12,498 bases of DNA. Source: CAJBLF01 sp964542965 (GTDB lineage Bacteria; Patescibacteriota; Gracilibacteria; Absconditabacterales; Absconditicoccaceae). Positions 1 through 7,202 of the stretch are shown here, one piece after another. The position numbers and the translations under genes are program-made. The first letter of the stretch is position 1, and every line of letters starts with the position of its first letter. A model generated the notes under the pieces. That model ran no database searches. It saw only the letters and a program-made list of their open reading frames with translations, and was not told the origin of the DNA. The DNA is taken from contig CAZIVH010000026.1 in NCBI GenBank assembly GCA_964542965.1, forward strand, positions 1-12,498, given 5' to 3'.

Positions 1-44
1 TAGGTGAAATAAACATTGAATTCAGTATCATAACAGATAAAATT

Positions 45-69
45 ATACCTAATGATTAGGTATTTTTTT
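45..69 (+). terminator. Intrinsic terminator upstream of the GIY-YIG gene
   Basis: ATACCTAA (45-52) pairs with TTAGGTAT (56-63) around a 3-nt loop and runs into seven Ts (63-69). It presumably ends a gene lying left of the window. It is nearly identical in stem and T-run to the hairpin at 478-502, so the GIY-YIG unit sits between two copies. Confidence 0.7.
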
Positions 70-85
70 ATTTTCTCTGATAAGC

Positions 86-307
86 ATGGACCAACGATGC
101 GTATATATTCTTCAAGGAGATAAATATTATGTGTGAAGTACGAATGATATAGAAAGGAGGTTAAAAGAGCATATCAACAAATGATATTCAGCTAAAAGGA
201 TTGGAGATTGGAAACTCATCAAAACAATACCGTGCGAAAGTAAGATAGAAGCAAGAAGGTTGGAATTGCAGATCAAAAGATCCTGTCATCCAGAAAGATA
301 TTTGTAG
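86..307 (+). CDS. Small GIY-YIG domain endonuclease-like protein
   Basis: Read with TGA as Gly, this is a 73-residue single-domain GIY-YIG protein, a nuclease fold that cuts DNA at a metal-dependent site. The first strand is VYIL at residues 6-9. YYVG follows at 14-17, and its key Gly17 is a TGA (134-136). STNDIERRLKEH at 18-29 carries the expected Arg and His. SKIEARRLE at 52-60 carries the probable metal-binding Glu55. A second TGA encodes Gly33. The family is usually 80-95 residues, so this is a minimal version; stand-alone copies are common in CPR genomes and their role is unknown. ATG at 86 is the only start giving a full first strand, and no Shine-Dalgarno is visible. The gene ends at TAG and is followed by a GC-rich folded element. 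Under the standard code it would be invisible. The fold is sure; nuclease activity is inferred. Confidence 0.85.
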
Positions 308-334
308 CTTTATCCAAAAAAAAATACTTCAGGC

Positions 335-446
335 GGTAGAGCAACCCTGCTAAAGCAGGGGTGGTCCCGGGTTGGACCCCGCAGGACTGCGGGGCGAGGT
401 CCCGGCGGACTGGAGCAAAGCGGAAACCTGCTTCAGCAGGTCTACC
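335..446 (+). ncRNA. GC-rich multi-hairpin element (structured RNA or palindromic repeat)
   Basis: This 112-nt block is very GC-rich within AT-rich flanks. GGTAGA (335-340) can pair with TCTACC (441-446) and close a multibranch fold. Inside are CCCTGC/GCAGGG (345-350/355-360), CCCCGCA/TGCGGGG (377-383/388-394) and CCTGC/GCAGG (427-431/436-440), each with a 4-nt loop. GGTCCCGG occurs twice (363-370, 398-405), flanking the middle hairpin, and GGTCC (363) can alternatively pair with GGACC (374). A terminator follows at 478-502, so a GIY-YIG/RNA transcript could end there. It matches no RNA family I recognise. A REP-like mobile palindrome is the main alternative; strand and ends are inferred. Confidence 0.5.
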
Positions 447-477
447 ATGAAAACAAGTCCATACATACATACGAAAG

Positions 478-502
478 TACCTAAGCGATTGGGTATTTTT
501 TT
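478..502 (+). terminator. Intrinsic terminator after the GIY-YIG unit
   Basis: TACCTAA (478-484), GCGA loop, TTGGGTA (489-495), then seven Ts (496-502). The seven-pair stem has one G-U pair. It would end the transcript carrying the GIY-YIG gene and the folded element. Compare the near-copy at 45-69. Confidence 0.7.
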
Positions 503-540
503 GTTTAATGTACATTTAAGGTATCTTACTATACATGGAC

Positions 541-568
541 TTGCAATAGTTTGGTAAAATGCTAATAT
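541..568 (+). promoter_or_regulatory. Putative sigma70-type promoter
   Basis: TTGCAA (541-546), 16-nt spacer, TAATAT (563-568). It lies after a terminator and about 55 nt before the ATG at 624, as expected for that gene's promoter. AT-rich sequence makes chance matches easy. Confidence 0.4.
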
Positions 569-623
569 AGCACATATATCTATATTGTGCTACTCGATAT
601 TTTATTCATTACAAGAACACACA

Positions 624-956
624 ATGAAACGCACTACCCACGCACGCCACGCTACAACCCTTTCCATGATCAAACCGCAACAGGTCGCTCACAAGAAATT
701 CGATGCAAAGATGATGGAAATACTGCTTTCTACCGCCTACCAAATGATTCAGACAACAAACATATATTCGGACGACCACAACGTCATGGATGACTATCAA
801 CAGCTCCAATATGCTATCGACGCTATCCATACCTACCTGTATGAAAGAAAAAACTCACACCTCAACGAAAAGGACGCTCAGATCTTCGCGGATTATCTCG
901 TCCAAAAGATGAAAGGATTCCAAAATATCGTCGATCAGATCAATAAGGGAAAATAA
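624..956 (+). CDS. Hypothetical small helical protein
   Basis: A 110-residue protein I do not recognise. The N-terminus is basic and His/Thr-rich (MKRTTHARHATT). The rest looks alpha-helical and charged, with a patch rich in Asp and Tyr around residues 46-56 and a basic C-terminus. There is no signal peptide, membrane segment or Cys-based site. No in-frame TGA occurs, so it reads the same in either code. I chose ATG at 624 because a good promoter match ends at 568; a TTG at 585 in the same frame would add 13 residues but lies very close to the predicted transcription start. It is monocistronic: a terminator lies upstream, and a separate promoter-like sequence precedes the next gene. The even, gene-like codon use supports a real gene; function is unknown. 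Confidence 0.65.
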   Translation: MKRTTHARHATTLSMIKPQQVAHKKFDAKMMEILLSTAYQMIQTTNIYSDDHNVMDDYQQLQYAIDAIHTYLYERKNSHLNEKDAQIFADYLVQKMKGFQNIVDQINKGK

Positions 957-974
957 TCAGATAGGTTTTTTTGA

Positions 975-1002
975 TTGCATATTTTGGGGATATTGTTATC
1001 TT
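975..1002 (+). promoter_or_regulatory. Possible promoter for the gene at 1038
   Basis: TTGCAT (975-980), 16-nt spacer, TATCTT (997-1002), 35 nt before the ATG. This is a weak consensus match, listed because the 81-nt gap between the two genes holds no other clear signal. Confidence 0.28.
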
Positions 1003-1037
1003 ATCTAGATAGACAAAACAACAAAAAATAAACTACT

Positions 1038-1514
1038 ATGGAACAACATCATGTCGATGACGTAGAGAAAATCATAACATCTCACAAAACGATTTCCAAC
1101 GACTTTGCAAAAAAAATCTTGATCTGGTTTTTTCGGCAGAGCGAGAATTTTACCAAACCGATTGCGGTATCTGTCTACACACAGGATCCGGACAAGTTCA
1201 AACTGTTTGATGAAATAAACACGATATTTTCCAAAGTGAATTCAGACATCATGTTTTCTTTCTTCAAAAGCAGGGGCATCAACAGACATTTTGACTGTCG
1301 TGGAGGGATTTTTTTGTGCCAAGGCGATTTGGTAGGATTCGTAAGAGTGGTTGTACCCACGAAAGGATTCCGCCAAAAAAACTGCGGTGTCGTAACGCAT
1401 CGTCTCATAAATCGCGAAGCATGCACCCTATCTCTTTCCCCATGGGAAAATGGAATTCTCGCTTGCGAATTCCTGCAGCTCAATCTCGAAGAGGTTGAAG
1501 CCATAGCGCTCTAA
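1038..1514 (+). CDS. Hypothetical protein
   Basis: A 158-residue protein with no family I can name. The first third is charged and helical (residues 1-40, with an aromatic ILIWFF stretch near 28-33). The remainder alternates short hydrophobic strands with polar turns, including FDCRGGIFLCQGDLVGFVRV at about 85-104, which looks like a beta-rich core with two Cys. The C-terminus ends in an acidic helix (LNLEEVEAIAL). No signal peptide or transmembrane helix is seen. ATG at 1038 is the first ATG after the possible promoter at 975-1002; no Shine-Dalgarno is visible. No in-frame TGA is present. A strong terminator follows 18 nt after the TAA. It may be a cytosolic binding or regulatory domain, but that is a guess. 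Confidence 0.7.
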   Translation: MEQHHVDDVEKIITSHKTISNDFAKKILIWFFRQSENFTKPIAVSVYTQDPDKFKLFDEINTIFSKVNSDIMFSFFKSRGINRHFDCRGGIFLCQGDLVGFVRVVVPTKGFRQKNCGVVTHRLINREACTLSLSPWENGILACEFLQLNLEEVEAIAL

Positions 1515-1532
1515 AAAAATTTTTTTTGCATG

Positions 1533-1563
1533 ACTCTAGGCTTTTTGGCTTAGAGTTTTTTTT
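1533..1563 (+). terminator. Intrinsic terminator
   Basis: ACTCTAGGC (1533-1541) pairs with GCTTAGAGT (1548-1556), nine pairs with one G-U, 6-nt loop, then eight Ts. It closes the hypothetical gene ending at 1514. The 62 bases from here to the N run hold no gene I can support. Confidence 0.75.
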
Positions 1564-1625
1564 GTAATGATTTTTTCCGTTGAAATACGGACCAAATACA
1601 CTAAAAAAGAGCCGTCATATTTTTT

Positions 1626-1725
1626 NNNNNNNNNNNNNNNNNNNNNNNNNNNNNNNNNNNNNNNNNNNNNNNNNNNNNNNNNNNNNNNNNNNNNNNNNNN
1701 NNNNNNNNNNNNNNNNNNNNNNNNN
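1626..1725. other. Run of 100 N (assembly gap)
   Basis: Exactly 100 undetermined bases. A round 100 is a common scaffold placeholder for a gap of unknown length. It hides the topA upstream region including its promoter. Gene order across it rests on scaffolding, and any reading frame running through it is an artefact. Confidence 0.98.
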
Positions 1726-1726
1726 T

Positions 1727-4150
1727 ATGAAACATCTCGTGATCGTAGAGTCTCCGGCCAAGTCGCAGACTATCAAGAAGTTCCTCGGAGAAGGGTTTGA
1801 AGTCAAAGCGTCGTTTGGACATGTAGTAGATCTTCCTCAAAAAGAGCTTGGGGTCGACGTAAAAAACAATTTCGAACCAAAATATCAGATCTCTCCTGAC
1901 AAGACCAAAGTCGTCAGCGAATTGAAATCCTTGGCGAAAAAAGCGGATAAAGTCTGGATCGCGACGGATGAGGACCGCGAGGGGGAAGCTATTGGACGAC
2001 ATGTAGCGAATGCGCTATGATTGGATATCAAGAAGACTGCGAGGATCGTGTTCCATGAGATCACGAAAACTGCGATCGAAAACGCCGTAAAGAATCCAAG
2101 AACGATAGATATGAATTTGGTGGACGCTCAGCAAGCCAGAAGAGTCTTGGATAGATTGGTAGGTTTCGAATTGTCACCTGTCCTCCGAAAGAAAATAAAG
2201 ATGGGATTGAGTGCATGAAGAGTCCAATCCGTCGCTGTAAGGCTAATTGTCGAAAGGGAAAGGGAAATCCAGAAATTCGATTCAGAGAATTTTTTCAAAG
2301 TCATAGGAAATTTCGTCGGGGATGCCAAGAAGGAATTCAAAGCGGAATTATCCAAGGATCTTGCGAACGAAGAAGAGACCAAGAAGTTCCTCGAATCCTG
2401 CAAGGATGCAAAATACATGGTAGAGAATATCGAAGTGAAGCCAGGCAAGAAGTCGCCTTCCGCTCCGTTCACCACCTCTACTCTCCAACAGGAAGCGAGC
2501 AGAAAATTAGGATTCTCCGTCGCGAGAACGATGCAAGTCGCGCAGAAACTCTATGAAGCGGGATTCATCACCTACATGAGAACCGATAGCGTAAATATCT
2601 CAGATTTTGCGGTCAAAGCTGCAGCTGATGAGATCACTAGCAGATACGGCAAAGACTATTCCAAGCCGACACAGTATGTCACGAAGTCTAAATGATCGCA
2701 AGAAGCGCATGAATGTATCAGGCCTACGCATATGGAAAACCAGATTGCCGGCGGCGACGCTTCAGAGAAAAGATTGTACGAGTTGATCCGGAAAAGGACT
2801 ATCGCTTCACAGATGGCACCAGCGGAAGTAGAGAAGACCAAAGCGACCATCAGCATATCAAGCAATAATAAATTCAATTTCATCGCCAGCGGAGAAGTCG
2901 TCAAATTCGATGGATTCTTGAAAGTCTATTTCGAATCCAAAGACGAAGACGAGGAAGGCGAAACTGCAGGTATGCTGCCTAAGCTCACAAAAGGCGAGCA
3001 GCTCACCAATCAACAGATCACTGCGACAGAAAAGTTCAAGAATCATCCGCCAAGATATACGGAAGCGAGCCTCGTCAAGAAGCTTGAAGAGCTCGGTATC
3101 GGAAGACCGTCTACCTACGCACCGACTATTTCCACGATCCAGAAAAGGTGATATGTCGTGAAAGAAGATAGAAACGGAACCGAAAGGAAGTTCATGGAAT
3201 TTACGCTCAGATTGTGAGTGATCAAATCAGAAGAAAAGAAGCAAAATACCGGAGCCGAGAAACAGAAGCTCTTCCCTACTGATATCGGTATGGTCGTCAA
3301 CGACTTCCTCTGCGAACATTTCAAGGATATCTTGGATTACAACTTTACGGCCAATGTGGAAGGCGAATTTGATATCATCGCGGAAGGAAAGATGAAACGA
3401 GTCCAGATGCTCAAAGACTTCTATGGACCATTCCACAAAGATGTAGAGAATACCATGAAGAACGCAGGCAAACAGACGGCAGATAGAGAGCTCGGAAAAG
3501 ATCCTAATACCGGCAAACTCGTCGTGGCAAGAATCGGTAGATTCGGTCCTATGGTGCAAGTAGGAACTGCGCAAGATGAGGAGAAGCCAAAATTCGCATC
3601 ACTCAAACCAGGACAGACGATAGAAACACTTACGCTTGAAGATGCGCTCGGATTGTTCGCACTCCCAAGAATCGCAGGAAAATATGAAGGCGAACCGATC
3701 ACCGTCGCGGTAGGAAAATTCGGCCCGTATCTCAAATACAAGACGCTCTTCGTTTCGATACCAAAGACCTTGGATCCGTACACCATCACGATGGAAGAAA
3801 TCATCCCATTGGTAGAGAAAAAGATCGATACCGAGAAGAACAAATATATCAACACCTTCGACAATAAGTGAAAGAAAATAGAAGTGCTCAACGGACTGTA
3901 TGGTGCATATATCAAATACGAAGGCAACAATTATAAGATTCCAAAATGAGGAAAAGATGCCTCTGATCTTACGATGAAGGATTGTCTCGATATCATAGCG
4001 ACCGGTCCTAACAAAGGAAAGACTTCCTCCAAAACGGCGGACAAGACCGCCAAAGCCGAAAAAACTAAAAAAGTCGAGAAGCCAAAAAAAGCTGAAAAAA
4101 AGCCAGCAGCCAAAAAGTCTGCGGTGAAGAAAGTAACTAAGAAAAAGTAA
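1727..4150 (+). CDS. topA: DNA topoisomerase I (type IA)
   Basis: An 807-residue type IA topoisomerase, which relaxes negative supercoils by cutting and passing one DNA strand. The N-terminal TOPRIM domain has Glu8 (VES) and the acidic triad Asp81/Asp83/Glu85 (TDEDREGEAI). The catalytic tyrosine is Tyr283 in FITYMRTDS. The conserved GLSAGRVQS and QEAHECIRPTH motifs are present. From about residue 590 come topo C-terminal repeats (GRFGPMVQVG, GKFGPYLKY, GLYGAYIKYEG). No Cys4 zinc fingers are seen, unlike E. coli. The last 40 or so residues are a Lys/Ala-rich tail. Seven in-frame TGAs (2018, 2216, 2693, 3149, 3215, 3869, 3947) stand where homologues have Gly; read as stops they would split the gene into pieces. 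The ATG begins 2 nt after the N gap, so the start rests on homology (MKHLVIVESPAKS) and the upstream region is unseen. A terminator follows the TAA. Confidence 0.97.
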
Positions 4151-4157
4151 GTATATA

Positions 4158-4183
4158 AGCCCGGCGGAAGCTGGGTTTTTTTT
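4158..4183 (+). terminator. Terminator of topA
   Basis: AGCCCGGC (4158-4165), GGAA loop, GCTGGGTT (4170-4177), then Ts to 4183; eight pairs including two G-U. Base composition drops sharply to AT-rich just after it. Confidence 0.75.
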
Positions 4184-4203
4184 AGAATGTATATTAATAA
4201 AAC

Positions 4204-6057
4204 ATGCACAGAAATAATATTATAAAAAAAATAGAAATTGATGATTTCCGTTCCTTACATAAGGTAATCATAGAGCCAAGTCCAATTACTGGATTTATGT
4301 GATTAAATGATGTTGGTAAATCAAATGTATTAAAAGCATTAAACTTATTTTTTAATACTCAAACAGATTTCCTTAGGGACTTTAATTTTTCTAGCGATTT
4401 TTGTAAATTTTGATTAGCAAGTTCTCAAATAGCAGCAAAAAAAAAGCAGCAAATAAAAATTAAGATATATTTTAATCCCCCTGAAACATATACACCACTT
4501 AAAGGGAAAGGAGATGTATATGTTGAAAAAGTATTTTCTAGAAACAATAATATTACTAATACCAACTATTCTCATGAAGGATGAAAACAAGGGAAATCTT
4601 TAAGTAGTCTTTATTGAAGATTAAGATATGTTTACATTCCGGCATTGAAATGACCAGACGTCTTAAAATATTTGATTGGTTTAGTTTGAGGTTTAAATAT
4701 ACTTGATTCCTCGAAAATAGATGGATTAAATTCTCATATAAAAGAAAAAACCAAGGATTTATCTAGACTTATAACAGACTCTAAAATACCAATTAGTGCA
4801 GAATTTTGATTGCCTTCTACTCTAGAAGAATTTCGGCAAAATCTCAATGCCAACACCCTTGTTGATGATTTTAAAGATTTACCAAATTTAGTTAAAAAGA
4901 CTGCTAAAAGTACTAAAAAAAAACTTGAAGAAAGAGATTATCTTATCCCTTTATCTAATAGATGAGATTGAATTAAAAGCAAATATATACCACCAATATT
5001 ACAGCGAATTGAAGAACAACAAAAAGGTAAAATATATATATGGTGAATTGATGAACCAGAAAACTCTTTAGAGTTTAATGCAGCCGAAGATGTTGCAAAA
5101 TTGTACTATAATTCATACGCAGAATCAAATCAGATCTTTTTTACTTCACATTCATTGGCATTTTTAAATCCTTGAAAAGACAACAAACACACACCCAAGC
5201 TATATCTCTGCTATAAAACATATTCTTATACTGAAATTGAAACGCCTGATACATTACTTTCTAGCATAAAAAAACAAGAACTATTTGAGAGAATGTGAGT
5301 ACTTGAAGTACAAAAAAGAGTTATGACCCACTTTAGAGAAGAAATAACTAATCTTAATCAAGAAAAAGAAAATCTAGAAAAAACAAATAAAAAATTCAAA
5401 AATGCTTTCCCTGATAATGTTTTTATTTGTGAGGATGGTAGTAAACAAACGATTAATTTTTGGAATAAATTATTTCAAAAATATGGCATACAAGATGTTA
5501 AAGTTTATTCATCTGGTTGATGTACTATAGACACCATAGAGGACGTTTTCTTTCATAAAAAAACCCAAGACAAACAACAAGATTGGAATCCTAAAATAAT
5601 AAGAGAGGTTGATCGTGGAGGACTAATGGATTCTGAAATAAACTTATTAAAACAAAAAAAAACAAACAAGTATTCTTGATTAAGATACAAATTTTTAGTA
5701 TTACCTGTTTATGAGATAGAAAATTTTGCTATATTGATTGATCAGGACATTTTTAAAGAAATATGGAATAATAACGAAAAAAAAATCAGTAATGAGACAA
5801 TTAGTGAACTAGATAATAGACTTAAAGAGATAAAAAAAATAGAAGGTAGTGAGATTAAATTTGTTGATACTGGTTTTACAATCAAATATAGTAAAGGCCT
5901 AGATAGCAATCCTTTAAAATATCATGCATGAAAAAGTTTTATATCAATAAAAGGCAATTATCATTGGGAAAATATTATTCTTAATAAAAACATTGAAGAC
6001 CGACCCACGGAATTAAAAGAATATTTAGATGAAATTAAATCTTTCTTTAATAATTAA
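4204..6057 (+). CDS. OLD/PARIS-like ATPase fused to a TOPRIM-type nuclease domain
   Basis: A 617-residue protein with an ABC/SMC-like ATPase in front and a TOPRIM-like effector behind. Walker A is GLNDVGKS at 33-40 (the GxNxxGKSN form of RecF/OLD proteins), a degenerate signature is at 250-256 (LSNRGDG), Walker B WGIDEPENS has Asp283/Glu284, and the switch His316 is in TSHS. A coiled-coil-like segment (about 373-400) joins a C-terminal domain with Glu410 (VFICED), Asp470 (VDRGG) and YEIEN at 504-507, as in OLD TOPRIM or DUF4435 domains. In known OLD and PARIS systems the ATPase senses phage and the TOPRIM part cuts nucleic acid, so an anti-phage role is inferred. Fifteen glycines are TGA, including Gly33 of Walker A. 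No partner gene sits beside it. The second Asp of TOPRIM DxD is Gly472. ATG at 4204 lies 20 nt after the topA terminator with no Shine-Dalgarno. Confidence 0.85.
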
Positions 6058-6063
6058 ACAAAA

Positions 6064-6099
6064 CCATCCCTCGATCATTATCCGGGGGATTTTTTTATG
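6064..6099. repeat. Direct repeat, left copy (terminator-like)
   Basis: This 36-nt segment matches 7063-7098 at 31 of 36 positions by eye, in the same orientation, 999 nt apart. It includes the whole hairpin and T-run of the OLD-gene terminator. The two copies bracket the NlpC/P60-like gene almost exactly. Confidence 0.8.
6066..6097 (+). terminator. Convergent terminator after the OLD-like gene
   Basis: ATCCCTCG (6066-6073) pairs with CGGGGGAT (6083-6090), eight pairs with one G-U, 9-nt loop, then eight Ts. Its T-run covers the stop codon of the minus-strand gene ending at 6095. It is repeated about 1 kb downstream. Confidence 0.7.
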
Positions 6100-7066
6100 T
6101 TTGAGGAGTGTAATTTTTTACATCTTCATGGTCAGGATTAGGTGTCATTTTTGCTAACTCTTTGGTGCTATACAAATCATTGAGCTCCTCTAGCGTGGTT
6201 ATCGCTATACATCCTTTCACTCACAGTTTACTGATAAACAGTCACTTTCATAAATAGTACGCGAAATGTTGAACTCCATTATATACACCATATTTGTTAG
6301 TAAGATTATCAAACTTACAAATACAATTTCATGATTTTTTATATTTATTTTTGGAAACTCTATCAAACATACAAATGCAATCTCATGGTTTCAAATGTTC
6401 TATATCACATTTTTCCATAAGTCGTTTACTTGCTAGTATACCAAAATTTTCTATGTTTGGTCTCATTTTCACATCCCTCATCCGATGAATAAAACTTTGA
6501 CAATCGAAATCAATCGGAGGTTTTCCCTCCACAATATATCTGAGCAGACCGTTCTTGTCTGCGTCGGGGATAGTTACTTCACTGCTCCCTTCATTGGATT
6601 CTATAAGGAGTTTCAGATTTTTTATTTCTCACTTTTCAATCTTATTATGAAGATGAAGGTATCTTTTATAATCACCCATTTCGACTACAACTTTAGAAAC
6701 AATGTAATCTTTTTTTAGAGAGTTAGAATGTTTGTGAACTTTATGTTCTGTTATTCTCAATGCTAGCGTTCACTCTTTTTCAAAAGCAGCTCTTTGGTAG
6801 TTCAATTTTTTGCTTTTCCTCAAAAACTCTGCATACTTCTCTGACGAGAGATTGTCATACAGGTTACCGCTCACCACACCCATAGCGATATCTTTTTCTA
6901 CCATATTCTTGTCTGCTTTGAGTTCTTCCTCGGTCTTTTTCCTTATGTGCATCTTTGGAGAAACAGTGTCTAAAGAATTCTTTATAAGTATATCCCTTTT
7001 GTCCTTTTTTTTCAAATTTTTGAAACTGAATGAAAATGATCACGCATCCCTCGATCCCGTATCCAT
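6095..7066 (-). CDS. NlpC/P60-like Cys-His hydrolase domain protein
   Basis: Read with TGA as Gly, a 323-residue protein. The first 170 residues are charged and helical with no known domain (KKTEEELKADKN). The C-terminal part fits the NlpC/P60/LRAT-like papain fold: a Cys at a helix start in FDCQSFIHRM (Cys189), then LKPGDCICMFD, then HFAYYLGKGLFISKLG with the probable catalytic His267. NlpC/P60 enzymes cut peptidoglycan peptides or related amides; the substrate here is unknown, and no signal peptide is visible. Seven or eight Gly codons are TGA. The GDCIC segment is tandemly duplicated. The start is uncertain: ATG at 7066 lies inside a repeat copy; TTG at 7015 (306 aa) and ATG at 6952 (285 aa) are alternatives. 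It is convergent with the OLD-like gene. The ORF is sure, the family moderate. Confidence 0.6.
6290..6385 (-). repeat. Imperfect tandem duplication inside the NlpC/P60-like gene
   Basis: 6290-6331 and 6341-6385 (plus coordinates) are related copies in the same frame. They encode GNCICKFDNLTNKY and GDCICMFDRVSKNKY. Each copy begins with a TGA glycine. The duplication lies between the presumed catalytic Cys and His and lengthens that loop by about 18 residues. Confidence 0.7.
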
Positions 7067-7098
7067 CCCTCGATCATCGTCCGAGAGATTTTTTTATT
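7063..7098. repeat. Direct repeat, right copy (terminator-like)
   Basis: Partner of 6064-6099, with the same hairpin layout (ATCCCTCG...CGAGAGAT, one stem mismatch) and seven Ts. A third, shorter copy of its core CATCCCTCGATC lies just before it at 7045-7056. No plus-strand gene ends here, so this copy has no obvious gene to terminate. The 104 nt from here to the kinase gene hold only a weak GCC/GGC hairpin with a T-run at about 7169-7190. Confidence 0.8.
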
Positions 7099-7202
7099 TT
7101 AAAAAAAAGAGAACATCTTGCAAATATCACCAAAAAGGCTACCCTACCCTCAACGACAACCAATGATTGCCTAAGGGCTTTTTTTTATTTTCTTATGCAT
7201 AT

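Noticed and set aside
16..43. Promoter TTGAAT-16-TAAAAT
   Set aside because: It lies just before a terminator with no gene between, in AT-rich DNA where such matches are common.
325..400. tRNA gene
   Set aside because: CGGTAGAGC and GGGTTGGACC resemble D- and T-arms, but there is no acceptor stem, the middle hairpin loop is 4-6 nt rather than 7, and the T-stem does not pair. At most it is a tRNA relic.
372..557. Plus-strand open frame of 61 codons
   Set aside because: It runs through the GC-rich hairpin block and the terminator, has no domain, and is better explained by structure than coding.
1567..1625. Start of a gene running into the N gap
   Set aside because: Only about 20 codons are visible, partly in a T-rich stretch after a terminator; the sequence beyond is unknown.
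1727..4150. topA looks broken into several pieces by stop codons
   Set aside because: All breaks are TGA in one unbroken frame at Gly positions; with TGA as Gly the gene is intact.
6294..7166. Three plus-strand open frames (6294-6488, 6485-6718, 6810-7166)
   Set aside because: All are complementary to the NlpC/P60-like gene, which has recognisable motifs; the plus-strand products are Phe/Ser/Ile-rich with no motif.
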